Shown: positions 6,997 through 17,700 of the stretch, one piece after another
Numbering within the stretch: position 1 is the stretch's first letter
Layout of the letters: every line of letters begins with the position of its first letter
Assembly: GCA_024277115.1 (NCBI GenBank)
Contig: JAJRVW010000122.1
Span: forward strand, 1-34,130
Direction: 5' to 3'
Length of the DNA stretch: 34,130 bases
Origin: Calditrichota bacterium
Lineage (GTDB): Bacteria > Calditrichota > Calditrichia > Calditrichales > J004
Made by a program: the position numbers and the translations under genes
Notes under the pieces: generated by a model
The model's input: only the letters and a program-made list of their open reading frames with translations
Databases searched by the model: none
Told to the model about the DNA's origin: nothing

Positions 6997-8832
6997 ATGA
7001 AAGCGACCACAAAGCTTTTTTGTATACTATTGCTTATTCTTCCCGTTTTTCTTTATGCAGGCGATTCCCTTTCTGTCAAACTCGTTCAAAAAATAGACCG
7101 CCTCGATTTTAAAAATACCGATATCCGCGATGTGGTTCGCAGTATAGCCACCAAATATAATTTAAATATTTTTGTTGATAATAACCTGAACATGAAAATC
7201 ACCCTGCACCTGGTTGATGTAAATGTAAAAGACGTGCTCGATTTCATTGTTCAGGACAATGGCCTTAAGATGGAACAGACAGGCTCCATTTTTAAGATTA
7301 GCAAGCCCCTCCCGCCCAAAGCGCCACCAAAGCAAATAAAAGTCACTCTAAAAAATAACCGTATAACCGCCGATTTTGAAAATGATGATATTAAAAAAGT
7401 AGTGCGCGCCATTCTGGCCATCAGCGATAAAAATATATTGTTGGAACAAGGCACAACAGGCACGCTTAATGGCATTCTAAACAACATCGGTTTTGAACAA
7501 GGCTTTAGGCAGATATTGTCCAATAATGGCTTTCGCCTGGAAAAACGGAAAGACATTTATATTATCAAACGTGATTTTTTGGTAGACGGCCAGCAAGGTA
7601 AAAATAGCAGGCGTAGTTCATTTTTCCTGAACTTGCAGGATTCGCTTATTACCCTCGAGGTTCGTGATACGCCGATCAGCCAGATCATCCAGGAGGCCGC
7701 GTCACGTTTGGAAGAAAATATATTTATCTATGGTAAAATAGAAGGTACTGTTAGCGCCCGCGCCGATAAACTTTCATTTCTGAGATTGCTTGACCTGGTG
7801 TTTCAGGGCTCTGAATATACATACAAAGAATCCGATGGAATAATTTTGATCGGCAATAAAAATGTTAAAGGCATCACCAGCGCGGAGCTGGTCCGTTTAA
7901 GTTATTTAAAGGCGGATAAGATTACAGAGCTTCTTCCGCAAAGTGTTTTGAGCAAGGCAGAAATCAAACCCATCATTGAGCAAAATGGTATTATGGTGAT
8001 TGGCCCCAAAAGTGTGATTAATAATATCCGGGCTTATATAAAAACTATCGACCGCCCCAGCCCGCAAATACTTATCGAAACACTGGTGATAGACATAAAC
8101 AACACCAAAGCCCGTGAACTATCGATTGAAGCTCAGCGGGGTGGTAACCTTAAAACAGATACTTCCGGGGTACGGGTGGCTGATTTGCTTTTACCGGGCT
8201 TAGATGCCATTTTGAACGCCAGCTATCTCAATAAACAACTTAACGGACTGGGTAAAATTTTTGGGGTCAGCAATATTGGTAAACTCCCCGCTGATTTTGA
8301 TGTCAAGATAAAAGCCCTCGAAACCAATGGTATCGCAGAAGTTCGGTCACGGCCACAAATTGCCACGCTTAATGGTTATCCAGCCGATATCTCAGTTGGC
8401 CAGACCGAATATTTTAAACTGACTACAAAGACCCCAATCCGCGATCCAAACCAATTATATGTTTCAGAGTATGAGCGTTTCGAAACCATTGAGGCCAATA
8501 TTTCCCTGGAGATAATTCCCTGGGTCAGCAGTACCGGTGAAATTACTGTGGAGATCCATCCAAAATTTCAAATCCCCGGAGAACGGATTAGCGCCGATTT
8601 GCCCCCGACAATCCAGACCCGTGAATTAAACAGCACCGTGCGCCTTAAAGATGGCGAAACGATCATATTGGGCGGGCTTATCCAAACAACCAACAGTGAA
8701 AATGAAACCGGTATTCCTATTTTAAGCAGTATCCCATTGATCGGGAATTTGTTTAAAAGCCAGAACTATATTAAATCCAAAAATGAACTGATCATTTATG
8801 TTACACCGCATCTTTATTATGGTGATGATTAA
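6997..8832 (+). CDS. gspD: Type II secretion / type IV pilus-type secretin (GspD/PilQ family)
   Basis: This 611-residue outer-membrane secretin would form the multimeric channel through which pseudopilus-driven cargo or a pilus exits. A Sec signal peptide covers residues 1-21 (KLFCILLLILPVFLYAG). Three STN/N0-like modules follow (about 33-103, 112-190 and 214-285), each with the D-I-x-x-V-V/I-R pattern. A short secretin N-domain comes next (about 290-350, ending IKTIDRPSPQILIETLVIDI). The secretin barrel domain runs to the end, with SRPQIATLNG, VGQTEYFKL, IILGGLIQTT and the hallmark GIPILSSIPLIGNLF. Length is normal for the family. The stop overlaps the next ATG (TAATG), so it heads a tight operon. 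Whether to call it GspD or PilQ is uncertain; three N-terminal STN-like repeats are unusual. ATG 6997 is chosen because the signal peptide begins there. Confidence 0.93.
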   Translation: MKATTKLFCILLLILPVFLYAGDSLSVKLVQKIDRLDFKNTDIRDVVRSIATKYNLNIFVDNNLNMKITLHLVDVNVKDVLDFIVQDNGLKMEQTGSIFKISKPLPPKAPPKQIKVTLKNNRITADFENDDIKKVVRAILAISDKNILLEQGTTGTLNGILNNIGFEQGFRQILSNNGFRLEKRKDIYIIKRDFLVDGQQGKNSRRSSFFLNLQDSLITLEVRDTPISQIIQEAASRLEENIFIYGKIEGTVSARADKLSFLRLLDLVFQGSEYTYKESDGIILIGNKNVKGITSAELVRLSYLKADKITELLPQSVLSKAEIKPIIEQNGIMVIGPKSVINNIRAYIKTIDRPSPQILIETLVIDINNTKARELSIEAQRGGNLKTDTSGVRVADLLLPGLDAILNASYLNKQLNGLGKIFGVSNIGKLPADFDVKIKALETNGIAEVRSRPQIATLNGYPADISVGQTEYFKLTTKTPIRDPNQLYVSEYERFETIEANISLEIIPWVSSTGEITVEIHPKFQIPGERISADLPPTIQTRELNSTVRLKDGETIILGGLIQTTNSENETGIPILSSIPLIGNLFKSQNYIKSKNELIIYVTPHLYYGDD

Positions 8833-10205
8833 TGGATATTCTGCTCGGAATTGATAAATTAGCCCTTCGGGCGCTCACCGTATTTACCCCGGCCATTGCC
8901 ATTTACCGCACGCCTTCACAAACCATTGTTATCGAAAAAACGGCCAAAACTTTAAATAAGAAACACTATGACCTTGGTATTGACCAGCCGCTCTTTTGGG
9001 AAAAGGCGAAAGAAGATTTCGATTTTAACAATAAGCTTGTCTCAACCAATCTTTATGCGTCTGCCGGGCTTTTTAAACTTGTCGAGTCCCCCAAGCTTGA
9101 TAAAGAAGAAACAGAAGAATGGCTCAATGAAAATGTATCTTCTTTTTTTAAAATCCCCAATATGCCAGAGCAGTCAATCCTTTCTTACCGCATCGTTGAT
9201 GGTTCCGGCGATCCTGTTTCACTATTAACCGCTTTAATCAATAACGAAGAGATTGAAAATATAATTACGATTTTTAAAGAAAATCAAATTATCTTGTCAG
9301 CAATTTCTTTTCATAACATGCATATTATTCCCAAAGAGGTTGCAGAAGGAACATTGGCTATCTCATACATTAAAAATACAAATTTTGATGAAATTATTTT
9401 GGCCGATCAACCCGGCCTGGTTTATTATAACCAGTTCCCCAAGAGTACGCAAAACACAATAAATGAAGAATTAGTCTGGGACCGGTTGCACCAGCTCGAA
9501 GCACAAGAAAGCCATATCCTCGGTATAATAAAAGAAAACTGTGAAAAGACAGATTTCAGCCTTGTAGAGTTCTCTGCTGATAAAATAGAAAAATTTGCTG
9601 AATCTTTGGCCGATTTTTCTTTGAATCCCTCTATACAAACATTAAAGGTTTTGCCCGAACAAGCCTGCATACAAAGGGATAATTTTATCTGGGGAAGGCT
9701 GTTTAATCGGTTTGTTACAGTATTGGCCACTATGATTATCGGATTGCTTGTTTTGCACTTCTCGGTTACAGGGGCAACAAAATTGCTTATCAATAATTTA
9801 GCGGATAAAACAGCAGAGCTGCGCCCACAATTGCAGGAGATCGATTCCCTTAGGACCCAATTTCAATCTTTAAGTAACGAATATAACGATCTGCAAAGAA
9901 GAAAAGCATCGCGCACAAACACCTACCTGATCCTTAGAGGGCTTGCTGTATATGTAAAGAAAGATATATGGCTGACCTCTGTTGCGTATAATCCTGAAGA
10001 TGAAGAAAGCTATAATACCATTGTTACGGGATATTCAAAAAAACGCAGTAGTGTAACCCGGTTATTATCAAGCATTGAAAATGATGAAAATTTTATGAAT
10101 GTAAAACTGGGGTATATAAAAAGAATGTCGTCAAAAGAGTTCTTTAAAGAATGGAAGGTTAATAGCTCGAGATACCAGGAATTCCAAATTTTATTTAGAT
10201 ATTAA
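8832..10205 (+). CDS. PilM/PilN-like (GspL-type) inner-membrane assembly protein
   Basis: The product is 457 residues. The N-terminal 280 residues are soluble and open with the PilM-like beginning MDILLGIDKLALRAL; they look like a degenerate actin-like fold. One membrane helix follows (about 293-313), then a coiled-coil-like stretch (about 325-360, LRPQLQEIDSLRTQFQ) and a PilN-like periplasmic end (KKDIWLTSVAYNPED). This matches GspL, in which cytoplasmic PilM-like and membrane PilN-like parts are fused; it links the GspE ATPase to the inner-membrane platform. Its ATG overlaps the gspD stop by one base and the PilO-like gene starts 12 bases downstream, supporting one operon. The sequence is divergent, so the fold call rests on order, topology and length. 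Confidence 0.75.
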   Translation: MDILLGIDKLALRALTVFTPAIAIYRTPSQTIVIEKTAKTLNKKHYDLGIDQPLFWEKAKEDFDFNNKLVSTNLYASAGLFKLVESPKLDKEETEEWLNENVSSFFKIPNMPEQSILSYRIVDGSGDPVSLLTALINNEEIENIITIFKENQIILSAISFHNMHIIPKEVAEGTLAISYIKNTNFDEIILADQPGLVYYNQFPKSTQNTINEELVWDRLHQLEAQESHILGIIKENCEKTDFSLVEFSADKIEKFAESLADFSLNPSIQTLKVLPEQACIQRDNFIWGRLFNRFVTVLATMIIGLLVLHFSVTGATKLLINNLADKTAELRPQLQEIDSLRTQFQSLSNEYNDLQRRKASRTNTYLILRGLAVYVKKDIWLTSVAYNPEDEESYNTIVTGYSKKRSSVTRLLSSIENDENFMNVKLGYIKRMSSKEFFKEWKVNSSRYQEFQILFRY

Positions 10206-10216
10206 CAAGGTGAAGA

Positions 10217-10762
10217 ATGAAGTTATTTTCAACAAAAGATGAGGACCGCACCTCATTTTATAAAATCCTGATGGTTTTGGGCCTGTTGTTGTTTTTCTTT
10301 TTTATAAAAAACATTTTTATTGACCAGGCGCTTAGCTCAATAGATGAAATTGACAGATACATTAACATGTCCGAAAGATTGGAAAGCCTGAGTAACTGGA
10401 AAGAAAAAGAGATTGGGCTGCGTCAAAAAATTAACAAACTTGCAACATTGCTTAGTAAGAATAAAAAAGGCCAACAAGGTATGGGCGAATCTTCTTTAGG
10501 ACTATTGGTCATAGATTCACTGGCCAAAACCACCAAAGTGCAAGTCGAAGAAATAAAAATGAGTAAACCGGGGAAAGAAAAACGTGTCAATAGTTTTAAT
10601 GCAATAATAAAAATTAGGGGACGTTATTTTAATATCAGTGATTTTATAGAAAAAATTGAAAAGCAGCCTACTTTAATTAACGTTAAGCAATTCACGGTGA
10701 AAACATCGTCACTTTATTCCCAAAATATACATGCCGATATTAATGTAGAGCTTCTTTTTTGA
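10217..10762 (+). CDS. PilO/GspM-like inner-membrane protein
   Basis: The product is 181 residues: a short cytoplasmic N-terminus, one membrane helix (about residues 16-33, ILMVLGLLLFFFFIK), a coiled-coil stretch (about 45-85) and a small periplasmic alpha/beta domain (about 95-181). That domain carries the typical QVEEIKMSKPG and RGRYFNISDFIEKIEKQP segments of PilO-type ferredoxin-like folds. It would pair with the PilN-like half of the preceding protein. An AAGG ribosome site (10207-10210) stands six bases before the ATG. Order after PilM/N and before PilP/GspC is the canonical T4P/T2SS order. Confidence 0.78.
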   Translation: MKLFSTKDEDRTSFYKILMVLGLLLFFFFIKNIFIDQALSSIDEIDRYINMSERLESLSNWKEKEIGLRQKINKLATLLSKNKKGQQGMGESSLGLLVIDSLAKTTKVQVEEIKMSKPGKEKRVNSFNAIIKIRGRYFNISDFIEKIEKQPTLINVKQFTVKTSSLYSQNIHADINVELLF

Positions 10763-10819
10763 AAACCGTGAACGGATATTTTATATCGTTAGAAATAATA
10801 AAACATAACAAAAATTATC

Positions 10820-11272
10820 ATGCCTAAAAAGTGGATCAACCTAACATTATCAACAGCAGTCTTTATTATCTGGATTGTGATTTTTTATAAATATTTTCTT
10901 TCAGAAAATAACGAAGGGAATATTTCAGGATTTACTGAGAAAGAAGCAGTGGTTGAGGCCGTTGGAAAAAAGGTTGGATATGAAATAAAAAACCTGCATG
11001 ACCCCTTCCAAAACCCCTTTAATTTTAAGCAGAAATTAGCGCGTAAAGTACAACCCAACCCGGAACTTAAAACACAGGCAAAACCACTGAATATAAAACT
11101 GTTGGGTATACTCACAGATGAACGTGGAAAGCTTGCCATTATTGAGCTTACAGGTGGCAATACTCGATTTGTCCGAGTGGGTGAAAAGGTACAGGGCATA
11201 AAGGTTGTTAAGATAATGAGTAACGAAATTGAAGTACTCTTTGATAAACGGAAAATAAAGGTTGGGTTGTAA
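10820..11272 (+). CDS. PilP/GspC-like periplasmic linker protein
   Basis: The product is 150 residues with one N-terminal membrane anchor (about 7-25), a flexible proline-rich linker containing HDPFQNPF, and a C-terminal homology-region beta domain (about 88-150: IKLLGILTDERGKLAIIEL, VRVGEKVQGIKVVKI). In GspC/PilP this domain binds the N0 domain of the secretin and joins the inner- and outer-membrane parts. It follows the PilO-like gene by 57 bases. No PDZ domain is present, which favours PilP-like over classical GspC. It is the last gene of this half of the secretion set. Confidence 0.78.
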   Translation: MPKKWINLTLSTAVFIIWIVIFYKYFLSENNEGNISGFTEKEAVVEAVGKKVGYEIKNLHDPFQNPFNFKQKLARKVQPNPELKTQAKPLNIKLLGILTDERGKLAIIELTGGNTRFVRVGEKVQGIKVVKIMSNEIEVLFDKRKIKVGL

Positions 11273-11292
11273 AAGTTAAATAAATTAACTTT
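11272..11292 (+). terminator. Weak AT-rich hairpin after the secretion genes
   Basis: A perfect 8-bp inverted repeat, AAAGTTAA (11272-11279) / TTAACTTT (11285-11292), begins within the stop region of the PilP/GspC-like gene. The stem is AT-rich and no long T run follows, so termination would be weak. Confidence 0.35.
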
Positions 11293-11423
11293 AAGCAAAA
11301 GTATTTTTGTAGTTTATAAAATAATAATTTCTATACTTACTGATTTTATTAATTAGAAATAACGGTTTAAAGCCCATAGATAAAGCCTTAAGCATCTTTT
11401 TTTATAAGGTAGAAAAAAATTAT

Positions 11424-11454
11424 CTTGACAGAGAAGAAATAATTTCTATATTTG
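11424..11454 (+). promoter_or_regulatory. Strong candidate promoter for the giant RHS gene
   Basis: TTGACA (11425-11430) and TATATT (11447-11452), 16 bases apart, fit a sigma70 promoter. The same bases also fit the Bacteroidota pattern TTG (11425-11427), 19 bases, TAnnTTTG (11447-11454). It points toward the RHS gene at 11755 and would give a leader of roughly 290 bases. Confidence 0.6.
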
Positions 11455-11498
11455 TAGCAATAATTTTAAAATATAAAAAGATATTAATACCTGTTTCT

Positions 11499-11545
11499 GA
11501 GGGGGAAGGGTGTTAATGTCAGGATGGAAAAGTAGGTTCCCCCTC
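11499..11545 (+). ncRNA. Leader hairpin upstream of the giant RHS gene
   Basis: GAGGGGGAA (11499-11507) pairs perfectly with TTCCCCCTC (11537-11545) around a 29-base loop, about 45 bases downstream of the candidate promoter. It is the only GC-rich feature in an AT-rich 480-base stretch with no gene. It could be a regulatory leader or a small RNA; I recognise no riboswitch class. The remaining bases up to 11740 hold T runs and nothing else I can name. Confidence 0.45.
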
Positions 11546-11754
11546 GTATGATTGTATCTTCTGCTGTTTTTCTTCGAGTGGGCTCACCTTTTCTATTCTA
11601 TCCAACTCAAATAATACAATAAGTGTTAGCTATACTCATTTTTTTTTATTGGATGCCCTTTTTTTCAATTTCATTTACACTATATAAGTAACAACCTTTT
11701 TAAATTTACAATTCCCGACATTTAGAATTTCAATATAGATTATAGGAGCCTGCT

Positions 11755-14700
11755 ATGTATTCTCGCTTTCATATTCATTATGTTATTTCTGTAGTTTTTT
11801 TATTTTCAATTCATTTGTTCTCTCAAAGTGGTAAATTTTACAATGTAGGGCCTGGAGGTGATTTAGGCGTCTCAATACCTTTGATGAAAGTGCCAGGATC
11901 AAGAGGATTAGAACTTCCTATTTCTTTAAGATATAATGCAGGAATACAAGTTAAACAAAAAGCATCTTGGGTTGGTTTAGGGTGGGATTTAGAAATTGGG
12001 AGTATAACAAGAAGTGTTAGAACCTTTAATGCCAACAATAAGTGTGACTTTGCCCAATATTCTGATGTACAACCAGATCTGTATTTTGTCAGTTTACCTG
12101 TAGCAGGTGGTACTATGTTCCCAACAAAGTCAAACACAAATAGCCCGAATTTTACTTTTGAAAATTCTAAACCATGGAAGGTGGAATATGAAACGGGGAT
12201 TGTGACGGATGGTGATGTTATACAAACTGATGAAGCTGATTTTACAAAATTTATTATAACTACTGAAAATGGTACTAAGTATATATTTAATATGCCAGTT
12301 CTTACAAGTGATTTTAAATATACCCGTGAACTCAATGCTGAAAAAACGGTATATGTAGAAAAATGGATGCTTACAGCAATCGAATCACCCAATTATAAAG
12401 ATATAAACGGAAATGGTTATGATTCTGAAGATAAGGGAAACTGGATAGAAATTAAGTATTCATATGGTGATCAGTATTGGGTGTATGAAACGTATGAAGA
12501 TATTCAGTATGACGTTAAACCTGATAATTTAATTCAAGGTGTAATCTTTCCTTATTCTATTAAAACACCAACACATAAAGTCCAGTTTGTAAATTTTCAA
12601 AGATTGTATGAAGTACCAGCTATAGAATTTAACATAAACAATCAGGAAGTAGAATATGATGAAGATGTATATGGACTAGAAAGAATAAAACTTTTTTCAA
12701 GATTAAACGGTATAGATAATTTTATTTCTGGATGGAAATTTGACTATGGTGGTGGGGTTACAAGTAGCGAAGGTGAGGGTTATGAGGGTTATACAGCCAG
12801 CGGAACAATTCTATTTGAAAAAACTATATCCGGACAAACATCAAAATCAAAGCTTACACTAAACTCATTCTATAAATATTATGAAAATGAAAATTTCCCG
12901 AAATATAATATCACTTATCAGGTTCTTAATCCAACATGGAATGATATAAGTTTTGGAAGTAGTAACAGAGAAAACTACATTGATGATTTTGGGTTTTATA
13001 AATCTGGTTCAAGTAGTAATTCTCAAGCAGAAGCATGGTCAATTAAAAGTATTACTACACCTGTAGGGCTTACGGTGGAATATGGAATCGAAACGGATCA
13101 ATTTACTACTGTAAATTTAAATCTTGGTTATTCTGAGCTGTATTTTGACCAATCTAATAACCCAAATTTTTCTCTCAAAACAGCAGATTCACCATCTTTT
13201 ACAACTCAAGGTGGGACTAGGTTGCAGTCTGTTACCTATAAACAAAATACCTCCATTCAAAAAATTATTGGTTTTGTTTATCCCCTTGGCCAGATATCTG
13301 GAATCCCTCAATCAAACCTTTCTGCCTATTATGATGATTTGAACAATAAATATTTATCTGAAAATTCGGGAGCTGAGCAGAGTAGGGTTTATTACCCTCA
13401 AATTACAGAAAATATCAAAAATAGTACCGGCCAGATACAAGGGTTTAAAGAATATAATTATACAACAATTGACCTTGATCCTGTTAAGTATAAACAAAAT
13501 GAAAGTGTTGCCATCGGTAATTCTTACAATAGCACCAAAGATTATTTTAATTTAGTTACCGACAACAGAAGTTGGAACTGGGGTCGACTTTATAAAATTT
13601 CATCATACGAAGCTCCCAATGGAACAAATATAAAAACAAATGAACAGGTATATTATTTTGCAGACACATTGATGAGCGAATCTTTTATAACACAAGCTTA
13701 TAATGACGACTCTAAAGATGCTTTAAAAATGATGGCCTTTCTAAGTAAACCTGTCAAATCAAAGAACAAAATTTTTTCTGCCGGTCAATCCATTCAATCA
13801 GAAACTCTTTATAATTTTAATATTGAAAACAATCAACGAACAATAGTTTCCCAAACCAACAGTGATGGGACAATCAAGAAAATTGAAACCTCTTTTGAGA
13901 AAGCACCTATTGGAAAAAGTACAGCTTTAATAAATGGGGATTTTAATGATACGCCCGGTATGTATACTTCTGGAACAGAAACTTTCTGGCGTATAGACTG
14001 GAATGAATCGCCGGCAATTAAAGGATGGAACCATATTAGCCATACAAGTGTGAGTATGATATGGGTAGATCGGGACGGTACAACTTTAGATCAGTACTTA
14101 CAAGTAAATGGCGAGGGAACAACTTTTAATAAATTGGAGATTAAAAGTGACAGAGTTAAGATAGTCGGTGATCGGAATTATAATTTTTACTTTGATGGCT
14201 TTTTAGATGCTGTTGGTAGTAATAGTTATTCAAAATTTGTTGCAATACTATCTGAATATGATACACAAGGAAATATTATAATAACTGGTGGAACCAATTT
14301 GTTGAACTTAGAACAATACAATTCGTCATTAGCGATACAACACACGGTTTCACAGCTTCTTGATGCAAATACTGTAGAAATAGAAATTAAACTTATTCTT
14401 GATGCAAAACTTGCAAATTCTTATTCCAGAATAAATCATGTTTCAGTTTTACCTGGTTCGATTAATGCTACTGGCGGAAGTTTGGCTTATAATCTTGCCT
14501 CGAATAATCAATTAACATTGCTATCAGAATCTAAGGTTTTTAAAGACAATACCTTGAATAGCTATTCAATAAATGAGTATAGTGATTTTGATAACGATCC
14601 CTCTGTTGAGAATATAAGGCGCGTTAGAACTAAACAATGGCATGATTTGGACGCGGATTTTATTGTTGATACGGGCGAGCTGGAGCCGACAGGGGAAAAT

Positions 14701-17700
14701 AAGATATTTGACCAAAAGGGGAATTTGCTTGAAAAAAGAGATGCACGAAATAAGCTTTCTATTTCAAAAATTATGGACTTTAATTCATCATATCCGGTTG
14801 CTTCCATTAGTAATGCCTATAGTGATGAAGTTCTTTTTGAACATTTTGAAGGTGATGGTTTTAATTCTGCAAATAAAGCAACCATCGGTGGGTTCACCGG
14901 GAGTTCTGCTACAAAAGCAGCGTTAATGGACTGGAATAATAAATCTGAGATTACACTTTATAGTGGAAAATCATATAGTGTCTCATATCGGCTAAGGAAG
15001 GGAACGGCACTAAACAGTCAGGTAGCAAGGGTTGTACTAAAAAGAAAAAGTGATGGGCTCCAAATTGCAGACATGAACAGTTCACCCCTTGCAAATAATG
15101 ACTGGATTTTATTTGAAGGCACCTTTTCTGTAATGGCCGGTCAAGAGGGAGATTACGATGTATATTTACTTTCAAACACATTTGGAAGCTTGGACTTTGC
15201 AAAGTACCATTACATAGATGATTTGAGAATACACCCACTTGATGCAATTATGACAACATCTGTATTTAACCCAGACAATGGGCGTTTACTTGCAACGGAA
15301 GATAATAGTAGAAATGTTGTACGCTATGGCTATGACGCCTTAGGGAGGAAGGTTATTAAAAGAGATACCTATCATAATGTAATCAGTGAGAGCTATCCGT
15401 TTTTAAGCAGAGAAAAAAATACTAATTATAATGCCAGCGATCCTAACCTGAATAGACAAATTGTTTATAACTCGGATTTAAATGAAGATAAATATGGCAA
15501 TATGGTTGCGAACTCTGGGTTCGAATTAGGATATTTCGGCCAAACTACATTACCGGTTTTTTGGAGCAATTCAAATGCCACAACAACAATTGTGGGTGGC
15601 GGAGTAGATAATACCTTTTCTATAAAAATAACAAATAGCAGTCATTTAGGAACAGAGCGCATGAGAGTTACCGGTGGCGAGAATTATTTTGTTTCAGCGT
15701 TTTTAAAATCAACCGGGACACCTGCAACTGATTTTACAGTGAATTGGTTGGATGAAAATCAAACGTTTATTAGTTTTGATTATGTACTTTCTAATAATGA
15801 TTTAAGCCCAAACTGGTCTGAATATTTCTCAGTTCTCACGGCACCAGCCACCGCATACTATGCGGAAGTATATATCTTAAACGGTAACACAATTGGAGAA
15901 ACGTATGCTGATAATGTAAAGTTTATTCGTTCAACTGTTAACCAAAACATTCAAAGAAGTATTTCAACTTCATTTAAAAACGGTTTTGGTAAAGTTTTTC
16001 AATCACAAAGCTTAAAATACAACCCTAAGGATGATGAGTTTAAACTTGTTGTATCCGGTATTGAATATGATGATTTAGGGCGAAAGTCTAAATCCTATTT
16101 GCCCATAGAAATTTCAGAGAACGATGTTACAATTAATAGCCTTATCGATTTTGTTCCCGATTATTTTACAACACGAGTTAATTCTGCATATACAAGTACA
16201 ACACGTCCTTACTCAGAAGTAAAATACTTACCAGAAGCTTCCGGGCGAATTTCTGTCACTACAATCCCTGATTTTGATGAAGTAAACCACACTGCTTTTA
16301 ATTATGCCTTAAACGTTTCAGGGGATGTTTCAGGTTACAACCCTAACTCTCTTTTTAAAAATACAATTACGGATTATTCGCAAGATAACAATCCTGTTTT
16401 AACCACTGCTTTTAAAGACTTATTTGGAAATACAATTAAAACTATTAAGGATGTCGGTGGGCTCGACATCGAAACTACATATGAATATGACATACTCGGT
16501 CGTGTACTAAAAGAAACACATCCTGTAACCCGTGACTATGAAAGTTTACAACCATTAAAAACCAATTCTGCACAAGCAAATATGATGACCAATGGCGTTG
16601 GGACATATATTACTGTCGGAGGGATGGATACAGATGTAATCAGTAAAAAAGCTGTTGTTACGATGAGCTTTTCTGCAAGCCAAAGTCGAACGGCTTCTAT
16701 CTCTTATAAATTGCAATATTGGGCCAGTTATGATCAATGGGTGGATTATGGCTCCTATTCCTTATCAAAAACAGGATATAGTGGAAGTAAAACAAATACA
16801 CATACAATTTCATCATTCCATCCAGCCTTTAGCTCAACTCAATTTCGCATTAAAGTTACTGCGAAATCATCCACAAAGTTTTTTAATAGTTTTACCCTTA
16901 AATTACAAACGGAGTGGAAACTTAATCTTAACAACGAAACTGCAAATTTGATTTCTCAAAATATCTATAATACTTTAGGCCAACTTACAAAAGAGATACT
17001 GCCAGATCAGGGCAGTATCGAATATTTATATGATAAAAACGGTAACTTGCGTTTTAAACGGGATGCCATGAACAATGCCAATGGAAAAATGCTTTATTTT
17101 CAATATGATAATCAAAACCGAGTAATTGAAACGGGGATATGTAATGATAAAGCGACAGGTGAGATAGGTGAAGATTATTTTACTCAAGCTTATGCCGATG
17201 GAACCCTTCCTACTGCGGAAACAGACAGTGATAATGAAAAAGTAAAATATATATATGATACAAACGGTTATACCAATGCCAATAACCTACAAAACCGCTT
17301 GTCTTATAAAGAATACATCAATTATGGAGGTACCTATAGAACCTATTTCTCTTATAATGACAAAGGGCAAGTTGAATGGATTGTACAAAAAGTACGGAAT
17401 ATAGAAAAGAAAATTGAGTATACCTACAATTTTGGTGGCGCTATTACAAAGACAAAGTATGACCCCAATGGACCTGATCAATTGGTATATTTTTATCACT
17501 ATGCAGAAGATGGCGCTTTGGAACAAATATATACTAACACAGTGGATAATCTCGAGTTGGCAATTAAAGAAAAAAAATTTAATGGGACAAATGTGCGTGG
17601 TCAGGTTACAGAATTAAGTTTTGGTTATACAACACAAACAATAAATTATGAATACGATCCATTATACGGCTGGCTAAATGCCATTAATGACCCGAACAAT

